This document shows positions 47,916 through 62,700 of a stretch of DNA of 64,000 bases, in pieces; positions within the stretch are counted from its first letter, which is position 1, and every line of letters starts with the position of its first letter. The position numbers were made by a program, and so were the translations under genes. The notes below the pieces were generated by a model. That model was not told where the DNA came from and searched no databases. It saw nothing but the letters and a program-made list of their open reading frames with translations. Source of the DNA: Chiridota heheva (taxonomy: Eukaryota; Echinodermata; Holothuroidea; Apodida; Chiridotidae); the NCBI GenBank assembly GCA_020152595.1, contig JAIGNY010002064.1:248001-312000 (forward strand), in the 5' to 3' direction.

Positions 47916-49150
47916 TCATACAATAGTTGTTCCTTGCCATAAAAGAGAAAAACAGCATGTTCCATTCAGCAGGCATCCTTGGAAGTTGCTGTATTTATCT
48001 TTGATCTTGTTTCCGGGTGATTTTTTTTTGGGCTCCTCAATATGATCAAAAGGGTAGGGGAACACAAATCAATGATATAATTTTACTTTGAAATTGTTGA
48101 TTTTGGGAATGTCTAAACTGGTGTTGCATATGGCCTGAAAGTGGGCAAAGGGCGGCTTTGTCAAGAATAAAAATAAGAGTTGTTTGCTGTAGGAATTGAC
48201 AAAATTATTGAGGTTTAGTGTCCCCCCGACAATCCTTAAAACTTGAACCAAAGCTATTTGAACTATATGAAAACGACAAAATACATTAAACCAGTAAACC
48301 AGACTTATGCGGCAGCACACAAAATTCATGATCTTGTTCCGATTATCATCTCAGCACAAATACATTCTAACGCTATACAACCAAAATAACGCACATCTGT
48401 TTTATCTTCTCAGCTGTAATAAATTACACTTTCCTTGCGACGTTACATATTTCTAACATCTGCTGCCTCGAGAGGATCAGTGCATTCTTTAACAACCACT
48501 GGTTTAGGATTTATCTAATAGTGGTTGACAGCTCCAATATCTACTTCTCGTGATCGCCTGTAAAACTAGTTTGTCACTCTCAAACTGTCTAGTGTGGTTA
48601 TTTTTTTGTCTTACTTTCTGAAAGAGTTATACAGTTTTTGATCCATTGTAACTCAATGTGTATCAAATGTGGGCTAAAGTTGAGTACTATTTGAGCGAAA
48701 TATATCATATTTTGCAAGGGAGAATTCAGGGGATGTTCTCCTTCAAGCCCTTAAGAAGGTAATCGGGCTGGCCAAGTTCAATGTTTAGAATCAAAATAGA
48801 TAATCCCTTAATGCATTTCAGGAGTCTATTCCACATATCATCCTAAAGTACAATCAAAATTACTAAAGTCTTCCAGCAGTTTATGAACCGGTGAAACTTT
48901 TGTGAAACTTTGCTTATCATTGTCGCTATGTTTACCACATTTCTAATTGTAATATATTCACTAGAAGTCATACTGTCTTCACTAAAAAGTCAAATCATGA
49001 CAGTCATTGTAGTGAGTGGAAACATAGTATGTAGAGTAGCAGTCCCCTTACCATCTGACCATGTGAACGACCAGTAAATAAGATGCCAATGTTTCAAGTC
49101 CTAAGAAATTACAACGCTCATGGAGGTGACTTTCCTGGAATAGTTACATA
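47916..49150. other. Intergenic, no gene seen
   Basis: No array or domain. The minus open frame at 48069-48329 has no recognisable motif. Confidence 0.5.
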
Positions 49151-49154
49151 TTGT

Positions 49155-49665
49155 TCTCAAGCATTATATTTGGTGAGCTATGCACAATTTGGTGAGCTAT
49201 GCACAATTTAGTGAGCTATGCACAATTTGGTGAGCTATGCACAATTTGGTGAGCTATGCACAATTTGGTGAGCTATGTACAATTTGGTGAGTTATGTACA
49301 ATTTGGTGAGCTATGCACAGTTTGGTGAGCTATGTACAATATGGTGAGCTATGCACAATTTGGTGAGCTATGCACAATTTGGTGAGCTATGCACAATTTG
49401 GTGAGCTATGCACAATTTAGTGAGCTATGCACAATTTGGTGAGCTATGCACAATTTGGTGAGCTATGCACAATTTGGTGAGCTATGTACAATTTGGTGAG
49501 CTATGTACAATTTAGTGAGCTATGCACAATTTGGTGAGCTATGCACAATATGGTGAGCTATGCACAATTTGGTGAGCTATGCACAATTTGGTGAGCTATG
49601 CACAATTTGGTGAGCTATGCACAATTTGATGAACTCTGCACAATTTGGTGAGCTATATACAGCGC
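49155..49665. repeat. 19 bp minisatellite, ~27 copies
   Basis: Unit 'tttggtgagctatgcacaa', with 'tatgtacaa', 'tttagtgag' and 'atatggtg' variants; very regular. Confidence 0.96.
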
Positions 49666-49949
49666 AACACAACCATGACCTACCAACATCTCCATCCACA
49701 GTATCTCGTTTCATAGCAGTTTGAAGGTTATTCCATCCCAATGGTAACTCCAGTATTTGCCTACCGGAAAGTTGAAGGCAAAGTCATAAAATCAAGTTTG
49801 CTCTAAAATAACCCCAAGAGCCATGCAAAAGGTATGCTTAATAGGTATGACACACTTCACTGATCCACAATATGTTACTAAAACACTTACCACCACTTAG
49901 GACAGGCTCAATTGGTCTGCTTTGGATTGGGCTATATCACTGATCTATC

Positions 49950-51080
49950 TCCACATTTATTTGGTCCACAACATCTTACCAAAGCATTAACCATCAAGCC
50001 AAGGCTCAAGAGGTCCGGTTGCTACACCAACAATCGATATTCCACTGGCTATGGACATCTTACTAAAGCTACCAAGCCAAGGCCAACCAAGTCAGTTCTC
50101 GATCCCCACTGATATTTCACTGGTCCACTTCACTGGTCCACAACATCTTACTAAAGCATTAACCACCAAGCCAAGGCTCAAGAGGGCCGGTTTCAAGTCA
50201 GCTCTAGACTGGGCTACATTAATGATTGATCCCCACAGTGATATTCCACTGGTCCATTTCACTGGTCCACAACATCTTACTAAAGCATTAACCACCAAGC
50301 CAAGGCTCAAGAGGTTCGATTGCCAAGTCAGTTCTAGACTGGGCTACATCAATGATCGATCCCCACAGTGATAATTTCACTGGTCCCCTTCACTGGTCCA
50401 CAACATCTTACTAAAGCATTAACCATCAAGCCAAGGCTCAAGAGGTCCGGTTGCCAAGTCAGTTCTAGACTAGGCTACATCAATAATCGATCCCCACAGT
50501 GATATTCCACTGGTCCACTTCACTGGTCTACAACATCTTACTAAAGTATTAACCACCAAGCCAAGGCTCAAGAGGGCCGGTAGCCAAGTCAGCTTTCAGA
50601 CTAGGCTACATCAATAATCGATCCCCACAGTGATATTCCACTGGTGCAATTCACTGGTCCACAACATCTTACTAAAGCATTAATCACCAAGCCAAGGCTT
50701 AAGATGTCCGATTCCCAAGTCAGCTATAGACTTGGCTACATTAATGTTCGATTCCCACAGTGATATTCCACTGATCCACTTTACTAGTCTACAACATCTT
50801 ACTAAAGCATTAATCACCAAGCCAAGGCTTAAGAGGTCCGATTGCCAAGTCAGCTATAGACTTGGCTACATCAATGTTCGATTCCCACAGTGATATTCCA
50901 CTGATCCACTTCACTAGTCTACAACATCTTACTAAAGCATAACCACCAAGCCAAGGCTCAAGAGGACCGGTTGCCAAGTCAGCTCTGGACTATAGGGTAC
51001 ATCAATGATTCATCCCCACATGCCACTGGTTCATTCCACTGGTCCACTCCCCATGTCCACAATATCTTAGTAAATCATTA
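49950..51080. repeat. ~130 bp satellite, about nine copies
   Basis: The anchor 'ccacaacatcttactaaagc' recurs near 49966, 50149, 50271, 50399, 50529, 50659, 50791, 50923 and (diverged) 51058. Each unit also has 'accaccaagccaaggctcaa', 'gaggtccggttgccaagtca' and 'gatccccacagtgatattcc'. The first interval is longer (~183 bp) with an extra piece. Frames at 49912-50371 are repeat translations. Confidence 0.93.
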
Positions 51081-52400
51081 ACCACCAAACCAAGGGTCAA
51101 GTGGCCCGGCTGTCAGTCAATTTAGTTCTTCATCAAATTATTATCACCCTATCTACAGATGTTACAGCTGTTGCAAGTAACTTTGTGTGTATCTTACACG
51201 TTTTTCTACGGGATTTCATTGTTTTTTAAGGCAATAACATTTCTTTATCTCTTGATGCTGTTATTATTCCTATACTCCCCATCTCTTCCGTTTTTCTACA
51301 AGTAGCTACAAGACAATTGGATTAAAGGAATATTCCGTTGATTAAACATGCGCATTGTACATGAGAGAGGACAGTCAAAGAAATTAAGAAGGGAGGAAAC
51401 CAATGAGTTTCTTCTTGTTGACTTCTACCTACAAGTCAAGTTTAACGTTTTGTTGAGAAAAGTTTGAACAAACCACTTTATAGTGGTAGCAGACTAAGTG
51501 TGACATCACACCATCGTATCTTAAAGTTTTTGTGTATTGTATCAAAATATATTATCCCTTTCCTACATACAACCCATCCCATTGAGTATATGAACAAAAT
51601 GATCAAAACATGTTCACATAAATTATGTCTTTTAAATATAGAACATATATTTCATAACAAGTTTATATTTTATTTTGAATTTCCATCTAAGAAATAAAAA
51701 ATGTGTCATTGATTTAGTATAGGTAAGTAATGATTCTCTTGCAATAAAACCCACTGGGTATAAAACAGATGGGCAAAAGATGCTCAAATAAAGTATATAT
51801 GCTATCTCGTCTCAGTAATTAACAATGTTTCGATGTTACTGTATGTAGTAAGAGGTAATTAATTTTCAATACATGAAAGTTGGCTTAGACGTGCCGCTTT
51901 ATTGAATTAGACTTACAATACTGCAGTCACTTTGAAACACTTTATTTGAAATATGTTTTTTTTTAAACAGAGCATGATATCAGAGCAGGTCTTGCACATT
52001 AAGCTTCGTTAATTGTACTCTACAATATGGAATACGCATGTTTGACTAAAGGAATATTTCTTGAAGTTTAAAATGTATGAATTGTTTCAAGTAGTAACTG
52101 ATCTGCTGGTGCTATAGACCTTTTTCATATCGGAGTCGGCAATTTCCGGAAATCTGATTTAAATAATGTTACATGGCCGAAATTCACTCGACTATAAAGG
52201 ATTAATCAAATATGTCGGGGGAAGACTGGTCGTTGCACAAATTACAATGGTATGGGTAAGCCCAGTAAAAATGCCTTTCACATACTAATCAACAGTATAT
52301 GCAAGCAGGTATAGGCATTTCACCGAAATATGCAGAGATTTGAATTGAAGCATGATTTGGTTATAAAATTCCATACCAGACCTGGATCGGGATAAATACA
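51081..52400. other. Intergenic, no gene seen
   Basis: AT-rich; no supported feature. The open frame at 51464-51697 has no motif. Confidence 0.5.
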
Positions 52401-52402
52401 TT

Positions 52403-53495
<1,093 letters not shown>

Positions 53496-54040
53496 AAAAA
53501 CTTCCTATAAACTGTATTCTCTTAATTCACAATAGTTTTCCCGATATGTAACATCAGTTTTCTCGTTCACAAATAACAAGGGATTAGCTTTCGATAACAC
53601 ACTTGTGTTTAAGCTGCAAAAATGATTTGTTTTTTAGGAATGCTCAGGAAATGTGAATCCCAAAGAACACACAGTGTAACATTTGCAAAATCAGCGTTTT
53701 TGCGTACACATTCTAGGCCAGCATTGGATGTATGCTGTCATAGTCGTTTGTGAGGCCCAATCTTTAACTTGAATCTTACCTGGCTATTTGTCTACTTTCT
53801 TCCGACGAGCTAACGAGAAAGTCTTTCGGAATCCTTTTTGAACAAATATAAAAAATCACATAAGCCTACAAGCACAGCAGTTTAAACTTTGACGTAAATT
53901 TACGTTTTCAGCTTGTACTGTACTTACGTGTGCATACAAAGTGTTAATACATTTTACACACTATACGTACGTACGTACATACGCAATGTATGTTGCACGG
54001 ACTTACTGTATATATTGTTTTTACGTGCTTATAAACAAAT
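53496..54040. other. Intergenic, no gene seen
   Basis: Less AT-rich than average towards its end, with 'cgtacgtacgtac' repeats near 53967. No coding exon is supported. Confidence 0.45.
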
Positions 54041-54046
54041 GTTGGT

Positions 54047-54145
54047 AATACGCGCGCGTATTGTTGTTTACCATGTCCCCTGCAGCTGATTGGTTGGTTA
54101 GTAAACAGAAAATTCCCACAGCAGTTGATTGGTTTATATACCTGA
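54047..54145 (+). promoter_or_regulatory. Candidate promoter: palindrome, E-box, inverted CCAAT boxes, TATA
   Basis: In order: a 16 bp perfect palindrome 'aatacgcgcgcgtatt' (54047-54062), an E-box 'cagctg' (54083-54088), inverted CCAAT boxes 'attgg' (54089-54093 and 54128-54132), a TATA-like 'tttatata' (54133-54140) and 'tgacgttt'. The grouping is promoter-like and faces the small open frame at 54263. There is no transcript evidence; AT-rich DNA yields TATA-like strings by chance. Confidence 0.35.
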
Positions 54146-54262
54146 CGTTTCACGTTCGGCTAAACTCGGTTTGAAAAGGTCTATACCGTGACGACTATTA
54201 ACTGTAAGGTATTCTCTGGGCCATTTTGCAACTTTTTTAACGTTAAATCTTTTTATATACCT

Positions 54263-54385
54263 ATGGCAACAAGAACAATGCTGTTTAAACACCTCGTTTC
54301 TGTTTGTATACTTGTAGGAAACTTTCCCAGGGTTACTTCTGTCAGAGCATGGTTTAATCAAGTTGTTGATGATTACTACTCCTAA
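54263..54385 (+). CDS. Candidate 40-residue secreted peptide
   Basis: ATG at 54263 opens a 40-codon frame ending at taa (54383-54385). The N-terminal half is hydrophobic with a basic start ('MATRTMLFKHLVSVCILVGN') and a possible signal cleavage after 'SVRA'. The rest is acidic and aromatic, ending 'WFNQVVDDYYS'. It lies about 120 bases after a TATA-like box, and an 'aataaa' follows at 54654. The frame stays open upstream to 54188 without an ATG. I do not recognise a homologue. Short frames arise by chance, so this is a weak call resting on the combined arrangement. Confidence 0.25.
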   Translation: MATRTMLFKHLVSVCILVGNFPRVTSVRAWFNQVVDDYYS

Positions 54386-55795
54386 ATTACAACAATTTCA
54401 CTCTTCATCCTGTATATTTCACTTTCTGAAATCCCTCTATATTCAGATACCTATATGAATTTCCTGTCCCTCGAGACATCATTTCCTTACATGTCTTGCT
54501 TTACACATCCCCTCTTCCAAAACATTCGTCCTCGTGGAGCACCATGAAAAAGTCACCTTCTTACAAACAGTAAAAGAAAACACATTCTGATTCATTTCAT
54601 CTATCCCATGCTTTATTGCTCTATGAATCTTAATTTATATACAATGGTTGATGAATAAAATACATATATAACTCACTTATAAACTAATAGCATGCAATTG
54701 TGGTGATCAACTGGCTACTCAACCAATGCTAATAAATACGTGAGAAAGATTTTCATGCCTAAGACATTTCCTTCCAGTCGAATCATTCGTCCTCGGTGGC
54801 CATGAAAACTCATGTACTTTCTCTCATGCCAAAATGTCGAGCATGGTATTATCTTCCTCAATGCACACCCAACATTGTAGTTTCTTTAAACTACGTTTGC
54901 ATACACTGGTGTACCTAGGAGTCTATATGGAGCCGTGTCCCCCTCCCCTTCCCCAACAAAAACAGTGAAATCAAATAGGTCAAGAAAATATGCCAAACGG
55001 TCAAGAATTTAAAGCGATGACGATATTTGCTCCTCAAAACTCCAAAGGTTTGGAAAATATTTGAGGTCATTAGCATTTTTCCCCTTGGCGACCCTTTTCT
55101 CAGTCCAAAAGATGGCTTTAACACTGACCTAACTATACTTAGTTTAATTTAGAAAAAAAAAAACATATCAAGTCACGAGACAATCTTGAAGGTTTTCTTT
55201 AAGACAAAAACTCCAAGAAAGTGACTGGAATGGTATAGATTAATCGATATGTATGGTCCTACTTGATTCTGCTTTTGGAATATACTTCTAAGATAAATTA
55301 TATAAGATTACTTATAACATGGATCAGAATACTTTTCAAAACTTTGTCAGTCGATTTATTTTATACAATATAATTTTCTTTTTTATTTGGCAAATAGGAA
55401 ATATTAGCATAAGTGTATAAATATATTACAATCAGTGAACAAAGCGAAATATCCCAATAAAATCGGGTGGAAATTAACCTTATTAAATACGTATGATAAT
55501 AATGAAAAATATGATTTTTTTTTTTTTTTTTTTTTGAGACGCCCTCCACCTTTCAACATACTAAAAAATGGTCGAACTCTGGAAACTATTTTCAATTTTT
55601 CTCCCACTTATGCTCTATCTAACAGTTAATTAACAGGAACATAAACAACCAACACCAGCTGTACGTCGAATAGCAAACACTACCAGAAAGTTTCTTGTCC
55701 TGATTTCATTGTAATATAGTACTAGAAAATAATTCACTGACACCATGCACACGTGTTAATAAATATAAGTGTTGACCTACATATACAGAATGCCT
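54386..55795. other. Intergenic, no gene seen
   Basis: Contains a small direct repeat ('cattcgtcctcg' near 54523 and 54785), a possible 'ctggtgtacctagga' element end near 54907, and an A/T homopolymer at 55514. Open frames at 54915-55124 and 55361-55629 lack motifs. Confidence 0.5.
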
Positions 55796-55799
55796 TACA

Positions 55800-55831
55800 G
55801 CAGGGAGCTGCCACGGATGGCAACTCCCTGC
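55800..55831. other. Strong short hairpin
   Basis: 'gcagggagctgcca' and 'tggcaactccctgc' pair with one mismatch around a 4-base loop (cgga). It shares its core with the hairpin at 38077-38106. It could be a small-RNA hairpin or a piece of a dispersed element. Confidence 0.5.
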
Positions 55832-56887
55832 TTACAGTTACTGTCATTCCCTTGGATTTTTGATTTCGCGTCAAATTTAAGTGAAACCAGTTTCCAGGTG
55901 TAACTTAATCACTATGCTCCCGAGTGGGTGTCTTAATTCTCTGCTTCTACACCATGGACAGACGGACCACTGGCCGCTATTTCTCAGGTTTTCCATGGTT
56001 CACGTACTACGGTCGCGCTTGATTTATTTATAATTATCAAGCCACATGTAAACATGCCAAGCTTGTCACATAAGTGAAATGCATACATATCGCTTGCAGT
56101 CCTTGGCAAGTCTCATGATCTGACGCGGGTGTCAAGGATCCTAATGTATTTCACAGTAGATGAATCAGTAATTTGTTGTTATTCATCGGGGAAATACTCA
56201 AATGAGACACCATGAGCAAAATGATATTTTGTTGATGAAATAGAAGCCATCAAGAATAATTTAATTATGAGATGAGCTACTGAAGATGTCTTGGGGTTTA
56301 GATGTCTGTACTATGAGTTGATAATAGCAGTTTAGTTAGCTCTATTTTGCGTGATGCGTTTGCTTAGACTTGATTTACATTAAAGTGCGGTTTCTGTGAC
56401 ACTGAGGCTGTGACACCACGGTAATTAGAAACAAGACGTTGTCCCAATGGAAACATGCGTTTGAACATAATATGTGTTTGAATACTTGTTTACGTGTGAC
56501 ATTTTTTTACGGTATGACGCAAACCAAAATGAAGTTGGATTATTTTGTGATGCCAGATCACAATTAAGCTGCTTACATCTCAGCTTTGAGAAATATAATT
56601 CAAAGTGCTTTCACTTTTGCCAGTTTGCATAATGTATAAAGTAAAGAGTACAATGCAAATTTTGGCTCGTAATGGGTTATCGGGATTGTGACTTTTGCGG
56701 TGACAATGTGAAAATAATTTGAAACGTGGATAAATGTAGGTAACATGTTGTCGTATTGCTTTTATAATGTTGAAAATATAATGACATACAACTAAACCGC
56801 TGAACAGGACTAATGAATAAGAATGTATATAGCTTATCATGACGTTATATGGGAATTTGGATGAAAACTGAAATAATCCTGTTGCAG

Positions 56888-57046
56888 GTATATCGAAATA
56901 CATAGGAAGCAATAGGATGGCGAACCGCCGGCAAAAGATGGTTGGTCGTCGGCGGTCCGGAAGTAAAAAGCCTGATCGATCACTGGTGGACCGCGTGCTG
57001 CTACCACTGGAGGAGTTCAATGTACCGCCATCACATTGTTACCGGG
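56888..57046 (+). CDS. Candidate coding exon 1 (or internal exon) of an unknown gene
   Basis: A GC- and CpG-rich block in AT-rich surroundings. It is preceded by an acceptor-like 'atcctgttgcag' and followed by a donor 'g|gtaatc'. It is open throughout in one frame, with ATG at 56917 giving 'MANRRQKMVGRRRSGSKKPD' then 'RSLVDRVLLPLEEFNVPPSH' and 'CYRG'. The N-terminal part is very basic (possible nuclear signal or RNA/DNA contact). The exon ends in phase 1. A Kozak-like 'caccatgg' at 55952 starts a short frame (55954) that could splice in-phase into this exon, but its donor (gttttc) is weak. The minus frame here (56580-57020) runs far past the GC-rich part and looks like a shadow. Function unknown. 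Confidence 0.4.
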
Positions 57047-57862
57047 GTAATCCTCTGTTATTTGATTTATTTGTAATTCTAAATAAACTACAGTCAGTGA
57101 AATATTCAGAAATGTAATTCTTCTTAGTAAACAATGAAATTATCAAAATAGATAAAGCATCAAATCAAAGAATGGTGATTGAGCCTTATTGTTTTCCAAA
57201 ATCGTCTGCTTGTCTTAGTTTCGGTATTAAGCAAACATTCACTTTGTTACAGTAAGACCTGGAGTACCATTTAACTTAAATCTGTTCTTATGCTTATTTC
57301 GAAAGCCATTCTCAAGGACACTTTATATTATTTCATGTGCATGCATGATAGTGCGTTATTACTTTTACATGATAGTTAGTTCAGTTAGTGTTTTTACCAA
57401 ATGTTCTTTATGAATCCATGGAGATTTGGCATTTTGAGGATGTACTGATGCGCTTCACAAAAGTTGCAACATGATTAAGCTTAAATGTGCCATTAACTTC
57501 TATTAAGATTGTAAGTGTATGTGATGAACTGATTTCATACGACTGCCTCGTTGGTATTGTGACCACTGTTAGTAGTAAGAGTGTGCATCAAGAGACAGAT
57601 AGCATTGTACCTTTATTGCCTTCACAACAATTATAATAAAGTACAATGCCGAAACTGACCCTCACGACACAGCACAAGTCTTGTCAAGTTTTGGTGCAGA
57701 ACGATGTGTTAAACATCGGCATAATACATCAATAAATAAAACTAAATAAAACTGCAAACAGTATATCCATTGGTATTAGAGTTAATCCTACTATTATTTT
57801 TATTATTTTGAGATACTCAAAATCATTCAGGCGTGTTAACGTACATTTTTTCCTTTATTTAG

Positions 57863-57981
57863 GAATAAATGATGTGTCAGAACACATACGATGTAACCTT
57901 CAACTGTCTGACCGTACTATTACTTCAAATCGTGCAGCACAATGTAAACAACTATCAATCATGTCAATTGCTTATTCTTAA
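57863..57981 (+). CDS. Candidate second coding exon, phase-compatible with 56888-57046
   Basis: Preceded by a good pyrimidine tract and acceptor ('ttttttcctttatttag'), it starts in the phase that exon 56888-57046 leaves, and continues open as 'INDVSEHIRCNLQLSDRTIT' then 'SNRAAQCKQLS' to taa at 57979-57981. If joined, the product would be about 82 residues from the 56917 ATG. Alternatively the exon may end earlier at a donor near 57945 ('aat|gtaaac'). It is AT-richer than the first exon. No domain is recognised; chance is not excluded. Confidence 0.3.
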
Positions 57982-58598
57982 TTATGATTATTCGCGTACC
58001 TGAAGTGTACTTTTATGCAGGCACATTTACATAAACAAAAAATGATCCATACATCTCCTACATAAGACATAAGCCCAACTTTTGAACATCGTTCATAAGC
58101 TTGAACAAATACAAGTGAACTATACAGCTATAGCAACATCTGAGACACTTGAACTGTTATCGAACTATTCAAGATTCTAATAGTTGAGGAGCACTCTCTT
58201 GAAGTAAGCTTGATTATTTAAGAACACCGCTGGCTTCCATGCGGGGTTTCATGCATTGACATGCCTGATCTTTTAAGGATTCTAATTAATTTACTTTGCT
58301 CCTTTTTCACTAAATCACCTTTATTTTCCATTTTTCTATGAAAATCCCATGATCCATACCGGAAATTCAATGAAAAAACATAAACTGAAAAAAGTTTTAA
58401 TGAATTATAAAGAACCATTAGTATACGATAACATAAAAAGCTAACTTAAATTCAAGTAAACTGGTAAAGCATGACATGTTGATATTTTGAAAACAGAACA
58501 AAAATCTTTCGATGCTGTTTTTTGTGTATGGCTACTTTTGAGATATTTTATCCTAAATCAAGTATACGGTTGAATTATCTACTTAACATTTAGATTTC
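57982..58598. other. Intergenic between convergent candidates
   Basis: No supported feature. The minus open frame 58218-58418 would lie beyond the cyclase poly(A) signal and shows no domain. Confidence 0.45.
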
Positions 58599-58604
58599 CT
58601 TTAT
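58599..58604 (-). terminator. Poly(A) signal AATAAA for the cyclase gene
   Basis: 'tttatt' on the plus strand is AATAAA on the minus strand, about 305 bases after the cyclase stop codon. The distance is reasonable for a 3' UTR; use is inferred. Confidence 0.45.
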
Positions 58605-58908
58605 TATCCAACTGTGCATTGGCCATATTACCCCTCCCCTAACTCCTCCATCCCACACACAAACCCCTCCTCGAGATACGTTGTTACATGTTATTTAAAT
58701 TGTCAGTCTGATCCGTTTCTGTGGCAAAATGAGATATACTGTCTGAAACGTTTATAACTTAAATTGAAAACCTCTTCAATTTACTCCCCATATCTAAGTA
58801 GTTATCGGAGATAGTTTTCTGTCTTATAGTTCTTCTTTCCGTTCTCTCCTTACATAAAGCGAGGTCTAATAGCTGCACTAACCGAGATGCCGGGCATGCC
58901 GAGACAGC

Positions 58909-59056
58909 TTAGTTCTTGACGTCCTTGTTGTCTGTGGTAGTGAGGTTACGTGTGAGTATGTAGCAGTGCATTGGTTCCTTCTTGCCTTTCATTGTTACTG
59001 GACCACGATATTCAAAATTGAAATCTGGCGAAAAGTTGTCTTCGTCTTGGAGGTAC
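58909..59056 (-). CDS. Adenylyl cyclase-like protein, last coding exon
   Basis: Minus strand; acceptor 'ttaacttttcttatttgcag' ends at 59057, and the exon's first base completes a codon. The 48 residues read 'YLQDEDNFSPDFNFEYRGPV', 'TMKGKKEPMHCYILTRN', then a polar tail and stop (58909-58911). 'F.YRG.V..KGK.EPM..Y.L' is the end of the catalytic (C2-type) domain in class III nucleotidyl cyclases, where the final strands 'RG...KGKGE..TYFL' close the fold; these enzymes make cAMP (or cGMP) from ATP (or GTP), and animal adenylyl cyclases are mostly plasma-membrane proteins. The polar tail is short. Codon use is balanced and GC-richer than the surroundings. Upstream exons, including the metal- and base-binding residues, were not found between 59057 and 64000 and presumably lie beyond the window. 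The subtype cannot be told. The plus-strand frame 58982-59185 is its shadow. Confidence 0.75.
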
Positions 59057-60989
59057 CTGCAAATAAGAAAAGTTAATCAGATTTTATCTTTCTTACCAAT
59101 GTATGAGTTTTATGATGAATGTTTGTATACATTTTATCTTCAAAAGGTACAAATAAATGTGAAGGGGTTTCGATCAGAGACCTGATCGTGGTTATCTAAC
59201 AACGTGTGAAATGGAGAACCAAGAGAGCAAATCAAATAATTCAGAATCTTTCCTTAGTTTTAGATTTTCCCTTTTCTCAAAATCTGTCTAAAATAGTCTA
59301 ACCAGCAAGAAAGGATAGCATGCATTCGCTCTTCTAACAAACTGACAAACTCGACCTGTTTTACTTTTCAATACCACTCTGACTGTCAGAAGTTTCAAGC
59401 TTAAAACCACCAACACACGTATGAGATTATTAAGCAGAATATTATTTCACCGTGAATGTTGTCCAGAAACAAGTCTTAAGGATTTTTTAATACTTAAATA
59501 TTCCAAATGAATTCGTTGATATTGTGTGGAATTAAGTACAATGAAAGTGAGCCTGTGATCACTACCTTTATTTGGTCTTTTTTTAATTAGGATGCTGATA
59601 GCAGCCACTCTCAGAGACTTACAAAAGCGACAAAACTAGACTTTGTGAGTCTCTATACATTATGATTATTGGATGCAATTGATTTAGCGCTAAACCTCTA
59701 TTTAAGCAACTTAACTGACGTTTAACCAGGCACGATATTTTTCCGAAAGAAAAATCTCCAGACTTTAGGTGCTGACATTTACACATGTTAACACTTCACA
59801 TAGTATTTATGATAAGGTTGAATGTCAGAATACATTTATAAATGAGCTGTAAGCTGGTAATGGTATTACCATTGCTAGCTACGGTCAAATTCCTGTCAGT
59901 TATGTTTCGAAATTGATTGAATTAGCAATCAAACTGTTTCCCTACTTTTTTGCACAGAAGCTACAGTTATTTAGTTTCTCTGTCTATTTATATAAGAGTG
60001 CTCAAAGGTTTGAAGGGCTTATCTGATCTGCTTATTAAATATTTACAATTTACGTGCGTGATGCTGCAACATGCAAGAATAAGCAATGGATGTCTACCAG
60101 TGAAACTGATTTGAGATAATCAGTAGTCAGCCCTGATATTGTCTTTGTCACCTAACAACGTAAGGCAATTAGGCAGATACGGGTATTGCCAACTGAACAA
60201 AGATAAATATTAAGTCACATTCTTTCTGTGATGTGTGAAAGAACAACGAACTTTATTAGGAAAGGGAGGGTAACTTGCCAATTCTTATGAATTTACCAAT
60301 ATAACTGAAAGATATTTCAGTCATTTCAAATTTGATTTGTTTCATGTGGTTTTCCTTTGCTTTCAAATTTTCAGCTTGCTTTGGGCCAACAAAAACTATT
60401 TCCTAGATATTAATATAATTTGTATACGTACAGCTAGCCTATTACAACCATTTCCCTTTTCTAATACACAGGCCTTTGTACTATAATAACGGACCACAGC
60501 CAACTTTGTGCTGTTTTCCCTATTTGACTACTAATTACAAATCCATCAGATAAAATAGTAATCTATTTTAATCAATTCATTTAATTTCATGATTTGAAAA
60601 GATTTTGAATTGTTAAAATCAAACTGTAAATCGTAATAAATCGATACAATATTGTTTCCTTAACTTCTTTTGCAGCCAATAGCAAAGAACACCTTATTTA
60701 ACTAGCATTCCTTCGGTAATTCTGTTGAACCCTCTATAGTAAGACTGTGAGCTGGGAAGGTATATGCTTATCAAAGTGAGTAGGTACACATACGTGGAAA
60801 TACCATCTGAACATTGTGTGAATAAGTTTGATTTTATTAAGTATACATAGAGTCTAATTGAGTTATGAAGGAAACATGTCTCTAATATACGCACTTCCAC
60901 GTTGATAACACATACTATTGCCTCTGCCTGAAATTTTCCGAGTACTTTGAAGAGGCAAGAGGTGCCATGCTTGATCGAATATCAATAAT

Positions 60990-62700
<1,711 letters not shown>

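Noticed and set aside
50051-50371. 106-codon frame with internal protein repeats
   Set aside because: Translation of the ~130 bp satellite; frame is lost in later units.
56580-57020. 146-codon minus-strand frame
   Set aside because: Its GC-rich part is antisense to a better-bounded plus exon and the rest shows no domain; kept only as an alternative.
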